From NCBI GenBank assembly GCA_903840265.1, contig CAIMFH010000159.1, positions 1 through 64,000 on the forward strand: DNA of 64,000 nucleotides, in the 5' to 3' direction. Source of the DNA: an uncultured Schlesneria sp. GTDB taxonomy: Bacteria; Planctomycetota; Planctomycetia; Planctomycetales; Planctomycetaceae. Positions within the stretch are counted from its first letter, which is position 1, and every line of letters begins with the position of its first letter. Position numbers and translations under genes: made by a program. Below are positions 40,061-46,451 of this stretch, in pieces. The notes beneath the pieces were generated by a model. That model searched no databases. It saw only the letters and a program-made list of their open reading frames with translations, and was not told where the DNA came from.

Positions 40061-40143
40061 TCGATAACGTAAAAAGTGGCCTGTCGGATCACTTGGCGGA
40101 TTCTGCGGGCGGCGAAGCCGGGGGCGTTCGAACGTCCTCAGGC

Positions 40144-40515
40144 TTAACTGTCTCCTTCAGCATCCGCGAGGAGCACACCAATAAGTCTGTCAATTTGATA
40201 CCAATGGGCGTTCCGTCCTTCTTCGGTGAAGGCGTCGATTGTGACATAGTGAAGTCCTAACTTATCTCGGTATGTTTCCAGCAGTGTAATCAGTTCGAGT
40301 GGATCTTCACGTTCGATCCAAATGGCATCCGGCTTGTCCCACCACTCGCAAGCTCGCTCGGCGTGCAACTCCTCGGTGAACATGCAGGCACCGACGTGGT
40401 GTGGCGCATTAATCATCTCTGTTCGTAGTGGCTCATTTTCAATTGTGCCGTGCGGCAGGACGACAAAATAGAGTTTCTTCGGGATGACGTATTCTGGAAT
40501 CACAAAGTCCGTCAT
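40144..40515 (-). CDS. Cargo protein of unknown function
   Basis: This 123-residue acidic protein starts MTDFVIPEYVIPKKLYFVVLPHG and continues through CEWWDKPDAIWIEREDPLELITLLETYRDKL to YQIDRLIGVLLADAEGDS. The pattern of strands and helices suggests a small alpha/beta fold. The open frame extends nine codons further upstream, but the ATG at 40515 fits better with the sequence. It is the leftmost cargo gene, reading toward the left terminal repeat. I do not recognise a family, and its dependence on the element is unknown. Confidence 0.6.
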   Translation of the reverse strand: MTDFVIPEYVIPKKLYFVVLPHGTIENEPLRTEMINAPHHVGACMFTEELHAERACEWWDKPDAIWIEREDPLELITLLETYRDKLGLHYVTIDAFTEEGRNAHWYQIDRLIGVLLADAEGDS

Positions 40516-40598
40516 GGCAGACAATCCTGTTGCGTGGCGCACCGAGAGCGTCTACCATGCCAGCAACTACGGAAGCACGGTTCCCTCGGGAACTGTAA

Positions 40599-40627
40599 AT
40601 AGCCGCCTGCTGATAACAGGCGGCTAT
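40599..40627 (-). terminator. Hairpin between two cargo genes
   Basis: Perfect 11-bp arms (40599-40609 and 40617-40627) with a 7-nt loop. It lies after the ParB-like gene on the minus strand and before the 123-residue gene. The tail is only weakly T-rich on that strand, so efficiency is uncertain. Confidence 0.6.
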
Positions 40628-40670
40628 TTCATTTTGCGGGTGTGTGGAGAGGTTCGCAATACGGAACCAA

Positions 40671-41624
40671 TCAGGAATGCGGCAGTAATTTAATTGCCGT
40701 GGCGAGTTCGAGTACCTCTATGGGGCATTCAGGCCAGTCATGCGTCCAGCAAACAAGTAAGTCGCATTCAGCGGCGTCATGCTTGTGTGCCTTGAAGTTG
40801 CTGCTGCGGAACTCAAATTCAATACGCACGCTTTGTAACCGCCCTGAGTTGCCCTTGTTGTCTTTGCGACGCTTAGCGATGCAGTCTGGAAACGGTGCTC
40901 GGATGGCCTCGACCGCAAACCCCAACTGTTCGGCAACCATGCCAAACAGAAATACCACGCCCAGTTCGTTGATGGGCTCGTGTCGCAGTCCATGGAAGTC
41001 CAAAGCCGGTCCGAATTCATCAACCTTTTTCAGGGGAGCGGCCAGCAGCTTGTGGGCTTGATGTACACTCTTGTGTAGATATTGCCTTAGTATCGCGGCA
41101 TCGGCATGGCGATTCGCAGCGACAGCATCATCTATGGCCTTGATGACTGCGGCACCTTTCTCGCAAGTTTTGCGTTTTCCCAATCCCGATTGCTCTGCGG
41201 CAAGAGAAGAAGCCGACCCAACCACATCGCCAAGTGATGCCTTGACACCACTCAGCATCCTACGTTTCGCCTTCTCTTGCTCCACCTTCAGAACGGCTAA
41301 GTATTCGCGGATTTTGTGTTCGTTGGTTTTCTCTCGCTGATCGTTCGACCGCACAAGACACAACTCGATGTCCAGATCATCGAGAAGGTCGTATCGCACG
41401 ATTACTGGTACAGCAGGAAACCCACAGGCGATTGCGGCATGCTTCCGGCGATGCCCTGAAATGACCGTATTGTCTGGTAGGATGTGGAGCGGCGATGTAA
41501 TTGCGCCGTCCGCGCGGACTCTCGCCGCAAAAGCGAGATCATCGGCGATTCCGTAGATCGTCTTGTTGAGTGGGTGGTCGTGCAGATCACGTGGATCGCG
41601 ACTATCGACAGGTATGGCACTCAT
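40671..41624 (-). CDS. ParB-like protein fused to a predicted PD-(D/E)XK nuclease domain
   Basis: This 317-residue protein has a ParB N-domain (residues 1-110): LHILPDNTVISGHRRKHAAIACGFPAVPVIVRYDL and VRSNDQREKTN, the CTPase/DNA-sliding fold. A helical middle (about residues 110-195) could hold an HTH. The C-terminal 120 residues contain VVFLFGMVAEQLGFAVEAI, FPDCIAKRR, then SVRIEFEFRSSNF and CDLLVCWTHDWPECPIEVLEL. This D...ExE spacing with a conserved CWxHDWPECP segment looks like a PD-(D/E)XK-type endonuclease domain. I chose the ATG at 41624. As cargo it might aid element maintenance or target other DNA; that is speculation. Confidence 0.7.
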   Translation of the reverse strand: MSAIPVDSRDPRDLHDHPLNKTIYGIADDLAFAARVRADGAITSPLHILPDNTVISGHRRKHAAIACGFPAVPVIVRYDLLDDLDIELCLVRSNDQREKTNEHKIREYLAVLKVEQEKAKRRMLSGVKASLGDVVGSASSLAAEQSGLGKRKTCEKGAAVIKAIDDAVAANRHADAAILRQYLHKSVHQAHKLLAAPLKKVDEFGPALDFHGLRHEPINELGVVFLFGMVAEQLGFAVEAIRAPFPDCIAKRRKDNKGNSGRLQSVRIEFEFRSSNFKAHKHDAAECDLLVCWTHDWPECPIEVLELATAIKLLPHS

Positions 41625-41699
41625 GTCAGCCCACAAAAAGAGCATTTGCTTGCGGCTACCAGCGTAGCCCGCTCAACGAACGGAAAAACTGAAGATGGT

Positions 41700-42002
41700 T
41701 TATTCCGTGAAGTCCCAGCTAGTATGGTCCAGCCGGATCACAACAGCCTCGTCGCCGCACTCCCAGTACATGCAGAGCGTTTCATCGTCGTCCTCAACGA
41801 CGATGGTTGGTGGCGGAATGTGTTCGTCACCACCGAAGAACGCCCTTAATCGAGAGCCAGGCATGCCGGTGTCGCCGGTTCCATCGGACGACACGCCGCG
41901 CATTGCCGCGTTAACCCAAACTTTTCCTCGTTGGGTAAGCGTGATACTGCCGAAGCTGATCGGCTTGAGTTGCCGTAAGTCACTGAGTTGCGGTACTGGC
42001 AT
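41700..42002 (-). CDS. Small cargo protein of unknown function
   Basis: This 100-residue acidic protein starts MPVPQLSDLRQLKPISFGSITL at an ATG with GGGGA about nine bases upstream. Its C-terminal half (PPPTIVVEDDDETLCMYWECGDEAVVIRLDHTSWDF) alternates strands and acidic turns. The open frame could begin 16 codons earlier, but those codons include the terminator tail. Like two other cargo genes it follows a hairpin with a T-CG-T tail. No family is recognised. Confidence 0.55.
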   Translation of the reverse strand: MPVPQLSDLRQLKPISFGSITLTQRGKVWVNAAMRGVSSDGTGDTGMPGSRLRAFFGGDEHIPPPTIVVEDDDETLCMYWECGDEAVVIRLDHTSWDFTE

Positions 42003-42026
42003 GTGAGAAGTCCCCGAAAACGAAAA

Positions 42027-42092
42027 GAGCGTCGGAACACAACCGCTCACGAACCCTACCAGGGGCTAGACGAACAGCCATGACCGACGCTC
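42027..42092 (-). terminator. Leader hairpin before the 41700-42002 gene
   Basis: GAGCGTCGG (42027-42035) pairs with CCGACGCTC (42084-42092). On the minus strand the stem is followed by TTTTCGTTTTC and then the GGGGA ribosome site. An overlapping hairpin, CGCTCCC/GGGAGCG (42088-42105), would compete with it. Confidence 0.5.
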
Positions 42093-42295
42093 CCTTTCGG
42101 GAGCGCGGTTCAAGTGCTGCTTCGTCTGAATACAAGAACCGTGGTTAGCGGCTCAGGCTGGTAGTTTCGTGAAGCATTCTTGACGCACACGCGTCATTTC
42201 AGATTGTCAGTGCAAGCCGGGTCGGCTCGCTATTTTCTTTGAGTTCCTTGTTGGTTAGGCTTTATGTCGTCCAGACAGTTTAAGTCAGGTGTCCC

Positions 42296-42511
42296 ATGAC
42301 ACAAGAATCAGTTCCCGGTGTGTCACGAGAGCTAGTCTCGGTAACCCCATACGCTGCGCATCTTGGCGAAGCTCCCGTTCGCATGTTCGTCAGTCGAGAG
42401 GACGTAGTAGCGGTCGTTGAGTACAGCGACCACTCAATGCTGATGCTCAGTGGTGGTCACAAAATCACGATTTCGGGCCGCTGGGAGTTCTTGCCAGCAT
42501 CGCCCGATTAA
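42296..42511 (+). CDS. Small beta-rich cargo protein
   Basis: This 71-residue protein reads MTQESVPGVSRELVSVTPYAAH and then VRMFVSREDVVAVVEYSDHSMLMLSGGHKITISGRWEFL. The second half alternates strands in the manner of small FlbD-like proteins (MFVxxxxVVAVVExxxxSMLMLSGG). Its last 47 bases overlap the 3' end of the opposite-strand gene at 42465. It is the only plus-strand cargo gene. No Shine-Dalgarno is clear, so confidence is moderate. Confidence 0.45.
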   Translation: MTQESVPGVSRELVSVTPYAAHLGEAPVRMFVSREDVVAVVEYSDHSMLMLSGGHKITISGRWEFLPASPD

Positions 42512-42695
42512 ATTCGTTCAGCACTTCTGTCATGCTCTCCGACACATGAATCCATTTATCATCCTCGATGTGTGAGTCGAACATGATGAGAGTAGCCTCT
42601 CCTTCCGGACGTTCGCACACTGTTCGGACGAGAGCCGGATTTACCGCGTATCTCAGCTTTGTGTGAGCATCGTGAAGCATGGCAAAAACGTGCAT
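42465..42695 (-). CDS. Small FlbD-like cargo protein
   Basis: This 76-residue protein starts MHVFAMLHDAHTKLRYAVNPALV and has TLIMFDSHIEDDKWIHVSESMTEVLNEFNRAML. The order strand, VNPxLV, strand, WIHVSESxxEV matches the FlbD-type fold, where a short beta sheet is followed by a helix. The ATG at 42695 is preceded by GAGGGG, which lies in the tail of the hairpin at 42722-42764. A TTG six codons upstream is an alternative start. Convergent overlap with the 71-residue gene of similar pattern is unusual. The function is unknown. Confidence 0.55.
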   Translation of the reverse strand: MHVFAMLHDAHTKLRYAVNPALVRTVCERPEGEATLIMFDSHIEDDKWIHVSESMTEVLNEFNRAMLARTPSGPKS

Positions 42696-42721
42696 TTGAA
42701 TTGGTCCCCTCAAAACGAAAA

Positions 42722-42764
42722 AGGCCGCTCCTAATCGTTGTCCAGACGAGTACGGGAGCGGCCT
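42722..42764 (-). terminator. Intrinsic terminator after the transposase gene
   Basis: Perfect 10-bp arms (42722-42731 and 42755-42764) with a 23-nt loop are followed on the minus strand by TTTTTCGTTTTGAGGGG. The loop can instead pair over 13 bp with 42810-42822, and a TTTCCCC/GGGGAAA hairpin (42766-42782) lies between. Confidence 0.75.
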
Positions 42765-42833
42765 CTTTCCCCATCGGGGAAAAAGCGTTCAATTGTGTAA
42801 ACGGATAAATACTCGTCTGGACTTCGATAATTT

Positions 42834-43820
42834 CTACCGTTCGCACGAACTGGTAGCAACACTCTGCGTTCTGGCGGCTTCCGTAAGCAGTTGAGCGAGA
42901 GTCCATCGCTCAGTTGCCACGCCAGCCTGAACAGCAGGCGTCGTCTTGATCGTGGCGTGCTTCCGGCACCAGTTGTACCAAGCGAAGTAGAGGCCCAGCA
43001 TGGCGTCATGGTTACGGATCGACTTGGAATGGCCGTTCGTCAGCCGAGTAAATCGCCGCAAGGTCATGCGGGTAGTCAGATTGAACCGTTCCATTCGGCT
43101 GGTGCCAATCTCCGCTTCGTGGACGTTACCGCAGATCACGGTTTTCGTGACGCTGCTTATCGCTCCAGGTGAGTACCGGACCTGCGCTGAGTTGCCGCTG
43201 GCGTTCTGGAAGTTCTTGATGATCTGAGCGTAGTCCACATTCTGATTGAACGTGGCAGGAATGGCGGACGTGTACGACGTAAAGCCGTCTGTGTTGATCG
43301 TAGGCCGCCCACTGACAGACTTGAACAGTTTGTCGATGAATCGCCAAGTATCGTTCTGGCTGCGTTCTCCGGCGTGCCAGCAGAGCAGCAACTTGGTGTC
43401 ACGGTCGATGGCGGTGAACACATAGCGGTCGCCGCAGATCGTCGTATCCTTGCCGAGTCGTTCGGCTGTCTTACGCTTGCAGAGCACAAACGCCCACTGC
43501 TCATCGCATTCGATGTACGCGGCGGGGTGTTTTACGATGCTGGATTCCATGAATCGTCGGCATGACTCGCCAACCTCAATCATGACCGACAGTATGCAGT
43601 CTCGGTTGATGCCGGTGAGGCGTTCGCAGGATCGTACCGACATCCCCTCCAGTAGCATGGATAGAACGCGTACCGTGTCCTCCATACTGACCTGTCTACC
43701 CGCTAGGGCGTGTGGTTCAGTGAACTTCTTCCGACAGGCAGAGCAGCGGTATCGCTGATAGCCGTTCCCGTCCTTCCCGCATTTGACTGTGGATGGCTCC
43801 GTACAGTGTGGGCAACGCAT
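42834..43820 (-). CDS. IS1-family-like transposase, single reading frame
   Basis: This 328-residue transposase has an N-terminal zinc finger (C3-PHC6 and C26-SAC29) with QRYRCSACRKKF, a helix-turn-helix region (residues 44-80), and a DDE catalytic core: D106 in ECDEQWAF, D178 in NTDGFTSY and E244 in RMERFNLTTR. The segment ERFNLTTRMTLRRFTRLTNGHSKS followed by HDAMLGLYFAWYNWCR corresponds to the C-terminus of IS1 InsB. In IS1 the InsA and InsB parts are joined by frameshifting; here they are one frame, as in several divergent IS1 groups. The terminal repeats and target duplication agree. The gene is intact, so the element may still be mobile. Confidence 0.88.
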   Translation of the reverse strand: MRCPHCTEPSTVKCGKDGNGYQRYRCSACRKKFTEPHALAGRQVSMEDTVRVLSMLLEGMSVRSCERLTGINRDCILSVMIEVGESCRRFMESSIVKHPAAYIECDEQWAFVLCKRKTAERLGKDTTICGDRYVFTAIDRDTKLLLCWHAGERSQNDTWRFIDKLFKSVSGRPTINTDGFTSYTSAIPATFNQNVDYAQIIKNFQNASGNSAQVRYSPGAISSVTKTVICGNVHEAEIGTSRMERFNLTTRMTLRRFTRLTNGHSKSIRNHDAMLGLYFAWYNWCRKHATIKTTPAVQAGVATERWTLAQLLTEAARTQSVATSSCER

Positions 43821-43905
43821 TGGACTTCGTTCCTATTTGGGACGAATCCGCTAGACTGGCAAGTGCTACATCGCAACCTGGCGGAAACGTCTGGTGGTGA
43901 TTGCG

Positions 43906-43935
43906 CCACGGCTGACGCGTCAACGTCAGCCGTGG
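43906..43935. repeat. Perfect 12-bp inverted repeat between transposase and tRNA-like sequence
   Basis: CCACGGCTGACG (43906-43917) pairs with CGTCAGCCGTGG (43924-43935) around a 6-nt loop. No T-run follows on the minus strand. It may process or end the tRNA-like transcript or insulate the transposase. Confidence 0.6.
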
Positions 43936-43956
43936 TTTCAATGAATGGAACAGAGC

Positions 43957-44048
43957 GGCGGGTGTGGGACTCGAACCCCATCGACGCAAGCCGCGCCCTC
44001 CAGCGGCTTATAAGACCGCTACGCCACCAGAGACGTGGGACACCCGCC
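43957..44048 (-). tRNA. tRNA-like sequence, class II shape, degenerate
   Basis: On the minus strand GGCGGGT and ACCCGCC form a perfect 7-bp acceptor-like stem. GGTTCGAGTCCC matches the T-loop consensus, but only three T-stem pairs form. An anticodon-like hairpin holds loop CTTATAA (anticodon would be TAT), and a short variable-arm stem GCGC/GCGT is possible. The D-arm region is too long and irregular. It may be a decayed or unusual mobile tRNA, or a mimic. Confidence 0.4.
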
Positions 44049-44094
44049 GTTATTCACGACAGGCATCTTTTCTGTGTCTCTCGGTGGGTCGATT

Positions 44095-44178
44095 AGCACG
44101 AACTGGTACGTGCTCACTCTTTGTGGTGACAATCGAGCGTCAACATGTTGGCGCTGAGCACTAACTGGTTAGTGCTCA
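44095..44178. repeat. Cluster of three palindromes near the HTH gene
   Basis: TGAGCACTAAC (44155-44165) pairs with GTTAGTGCTCA (44168-44178) across 2 bp and spans the stop codon of the HTH gene. A related AGCACGAACTGGTACGTGCT lies at about 44096-44115, and CAACATGTTG lies between them. They are possible operator sites. Confidence 0.5.
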
Positions 44179-44912
44179 AGGGAGGCGGCGAGTTGCCGCC
44201 ATTTGGTGTCTTCTGCGAGTATCTTCCTGATGCCTTGCGGCGTCAGTTTGTACTTCTTTGCCAGTTTCCCCTGTGTCCACGTCTTTGCGTCCTTTAACCG
44301 TAGGTCGCATATCTCCACGTTGCGGCGGATCGTCTCTGGTTTCGACTTACGGTCCCGAGCCGTTTTGAGGCGACGCTCAGTAAGTGCTTCGATGGAATCA
44401 AACGACACGCCGTGAAATTCACGATCTTTGTGTCGTATCTGATCCAGCAAAGCATCGAATTCGATGTCAGGAGTTTTGTGGAGAATATCGATGGCATCTA
44501 CCATCATCGTTGGCAACAGCACGCTGTACAGGAAGTGTACTTCGCGCCGCAGGTGCTCTTCTCTCTGAGCAGACGGCAACCCACCTAAGAAAACGTCTAC
44601 CGAATCAGCAGTTTCAATCATGGCTGCTTGGTGCAGAAACTCATAACGTTCATGTGGTGTCAGGAGTTTGTAGTGCTGGTAAAGATCGTCGGGAGTCATG
44701 AGTTGGAGTCGCTTTCTGAATTCAGTAAACGTTCCTCCGTGCTTCTTCTGCCCATTCTCGTCCAGCATTGCCCAGAGTAGGGCATCTCGGCGGATTCGCT
44801 GCCCCTCTGGAGGGATGGGACGCGGCGGTGGAATGTAGCCCGTTGACATCTTTTTTAGTATCGATTTGAGCATTACCGTTCGTGAACTCTCCTCTGCTCG
44901 CTTGACTCTCAT
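44169..44912 (-). CDS. Cargo protein with C-terminal helix-turn-helix
   Basis: This 247-residue, mostly helical, charged protein ends in an HTH-like segment, WTQGKLAKKYKLTPQGIRKILAEDTKW, which suggests DNA binding. The middle (TPHERYEFLHQAAMIETADSVDVFLGGLPSAQREEHLRREVHFLYSVLL) is helical and unknown. The ATG at 44912 is preceded by a GAGGAG ribosome site 9-10 bases upstream. It is the rightmost cargo gene, and palindromes cluster around its 3' end. It could regulate the element or be unrelated cargo. No family is recognised. Confidence 0.6.
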   Translation of the reverse strand: MRVKRAEESSRTVMLKSILKKMSTGYIPPPRPIPPEGQRIRRDALLWAMLDENGQKKHGGTFTEFRKRLQLMTPDDLYQHYKLLTPHERYEFLHQAAMIETADSVDVFLGGLPSAQREEHLRREVHFLYSVLLPTMMVDAIDILHKTPDIEFDALLDQIRHKDREFHGVSFDSIEALTERRLKTARDRKSKPETIRRNVEICDLRLKDAKTWTQGKLAKKYKLTPQGIRKILAEDTKWRQLAASLEH

Positions 44913-44993
44913 CGCTGATCTGCTCCTCGTTAAAGAAAAGGAGACCGAGCAATCGCGGTGATCACTCAGTCTTGCGTCGTCAAAAACGAAAAA

Positions 44994-45019
44994 AGCCCCG
45001 ACCGGTATGGTGCGGGGCT
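44994..45019 (-). terminator. Terminator near the right end of the element
   Basis: AGCCCCG (44994-45000) pairs with CGGGGCT (45013-45019). On the minus strand TTTTTTCGTTTTTG follows. It would stop outside transcription before the HTH gene, or act as its leader attenuator. Confidence 0.65.
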
Positions 45020-45052
45020 GAAGAGTCGAATCGAGTTGTTCAGCGGCTCACA

Positions 45053-45082
45053 TTTTCATGTCCAAAGTTGGCGGACAGTACC
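45053..45082 (-). repeat. Right terminal inverted repeat (30 bp)
   Basis: Exact reverse complement of 40031-40060. It reads TTTTCATGTCC and ends GGCGGACAGTACC on the plus strand. Confidence 0.95.
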
Positions 45083-45090
45083 CAAATCCA
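45083..45090 (+). repeat. Right copy of 8-bp target-site duplication
   Basis: CAAATCCA, identical to 40023-40030. It lies inside cpaB codons for QIQ. Confidence 0.92.
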
Positions 45091-45916
45091 GATTCCTGCT
45101 GGAATGCGTGTGGTGACTTATCCCGTGACCGCCACCATGACTCACAGCGGTTTGATGAAGCCTGGAAACTTTGTTGATGTCAGTGCCGTTATCGAGGTCC
45201 CTATAAAGGGTGGCCAAAAGCGCACCGAGGTGAAGCCCGTTCTGCAGTGCGTACAAGTTTTTGCGGTCGATCGCCGGATCGTCGGTTCGGAAGAATCCAA
45301 GGATCCCAAGGCCGCGGTCGATTTCAAAAATATCTCCTTCCTGGTCTATCCGCTGCAGGCCCAGTTGCTGCAACTGGCTAATAAGCAGAGCAATGGTTCG
45401 CTTCAATTCGCATTGCGGTCCGGCGCCGACAAGGGGCTCGTCAACGCTCAAGACTTGAGTGACGAATCATTGTCGATGCTCTCCAATTCCCTGCTGGGTC
45501 ATCAGGAAGACCGTTCTCCAGCAGTGGCCCCGGCACCAGAGAAAGTCGCTGTCACAAATACGGTGAAGCCACAGTCAGCATTCCGATCCTACTTGGCTCC
45601 TGAAACTCCAGCCGCCGTCACATCGGTCGGTGATCAAGCTTCGAAGCGAACCTGGAAAATCGAGATCTTCCAGGGAGACCAACGCGAAGTCCAGGAAATC
45701 GATTGGCCAGAGGAACCGGTTACCAAGGCGAAACCAGCCTCGACCAATTCCGGCAATCCGGTTCTGAAGCTGTTTAACCGAAGTGAGAAAGCGGAAAAGC
45801 AAGCGGGCGTCGAAACGAAATCGACCTCGTTGGTTCGTCGCAAGGCAGCTGAAGTCACAGAGTCCACCGAAGAAAAACAAACAGACGAGCCCGACGAGGG
45901 CTCTGACAAGAAGTGA
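45083..45916 (+). pseudogene. cpaB: cpaB, 3' part, separated by the element
   Basis: These 277 codons continue the CpaB reading frame: QIQIPAGMRVVTYPVTATMTHSGLMKPGNFVDVSAVIEV is the conserved RcpC/CpaB core. PVLQCVQVFAVDR follows, then a long, poorly conserved C-terminal tail rich in Lys, Glu, Ser and Thr. Joined to the 105 codons before 40023 it gives a 382-residue protein of ordinary CpaB size. The frame is open backwards into the element's right end (to about 44972), so a fusion product could be made, but without a signal peptide. This strain therefore probably lacks functional CpaB unless the element excises. Confidence 0.9.
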
Positions 45917-45998
45917 TAAAAACAAGGTGGCTGGACCGAAGTCCGTAGCTGCCAACTTGATGGAAATAAACCGCGGGACATGACGTTCTGCGGTCGCA

Positions 45999-46394
45999 TT
46001 GGATGCGATTTGGGGGAGGCAGGATGCCTCGATTCAAACTCATTGCCGCGCGGCGACGCGCCAGCTCTCGCTGGCAGTCATTTTGTGCGGCTTTGGCTTT
46101 TGTGGTGCGGTCGCGAGCGATTCGTCGCCAGTGCAAAGCCCAATTCATCAAGTCTGTGGAACCACGCACAGCATCGATTTCAGCGATGCAGATTCGGTGC
46201 TGCTGGAATATCCCGACTGGCTAACCACCGTCAAAAGTCTGGATCCCGCCATCATTCACGTGACCGCAATCCGTCCGAACTGCTTGCGCGTCCAACGCGT
46301 TGGCCAGGGGACCACCGAATTGCGAGCTGTCGATCGTCGAGATCATCAATATGTGCTGGCGATCATCGTTCCAGCCACGGCAAACGTCAGATAA
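45999..46394 (+). CDS. Pilus/secretin N-domain protein, start uncertain
   Basis: The C-terminal two-thirds (HSIDFSDADSVLLEYPDWLTTVKSLDPAIIHVTAIRPNCLRVQRVGQGTTELRAVDRRDHQYVLAIIV) match the N-terminal pilus-assembly domain found on type II/Flp secretins. A signal-like stretch, LSLAVILCGFGFCGAVAS, precedes it. In this frame the start would be the ATG at 45999, which gives an unusual leader. A better ribosome site (GGAGGCAGG) serves an ATG at 46024 in another frame that begins MPRFKLIAARRRASSRWQ. Joining the two would need a frameshift near 46075. The gene may thus be intact or slightly broken. It lies between cpaB and the secretin. Confidence 0.65.
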   Translation: MDAIWGRQDASIQTHCRAATRQLSLAVILCGFGFCGAVASDSSPVQSPIHQVCGTTHSIDFSDADSVLLEYPDWLTTVKSLDPAIIHVTAIRPNCLRVQRVGQGTTELRAVDRRDHQYVLAIIVPATANVR

Positions 46395-46451
46395 CGGTTC
46401 GAGATTCATTGCCCAAGTTTTCAATTTGGCGTTTATAAAGTCGAGGTCACG

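Larger units (their letters stand above)
39708..40067 (+). pseudogene. cpaB: cpaB, 5' part, cut by a transposable element
   Basis: This is the N-terminal part of the Flp pilus assembly protein CpaB/RcpC, a periplasmic protein linked to the secretin. It has a signal/membrane start (MKNKSLMLLMVAAGCGLVAMIG) and the SAF/AFP-like region RILVARTEIDAGTQLDKTNVGFKEWPAEALP, with PGQPILLTEL. Genuine cpaB sequence stops at 40030; the frame then runs 12 codons into the element and ends at 40067. The reading frame resumes exactly after the second target copy at 45083. The truncated product of about 119 residues is probably non-functional. Confidence 0.9.
40031..45082 (-). mobile_element. 5052-bp IS1-family element with cargo genes
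   Basis: The element is bounded by 30-bp perfect terminal inverted repeats and an 8-bp target duplication. The repeat starts GGTACTGTCCGCCAACTT, which matches the IS1 end pattern (GGT...GCCAACTT). A single-frame IS1-like DDE transposase (42834-43820) lies inside. IS1 itself is under 1 kb, so about 4 kb is cargo: a ParB/nuclease-like fusion, four other small proteins, an HTH protein and a tRNA-like sequence. Removing the element plus one target copy restores the cpaB frame exactly, which argues for recent, simple insertion. Confidence 0.93.
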
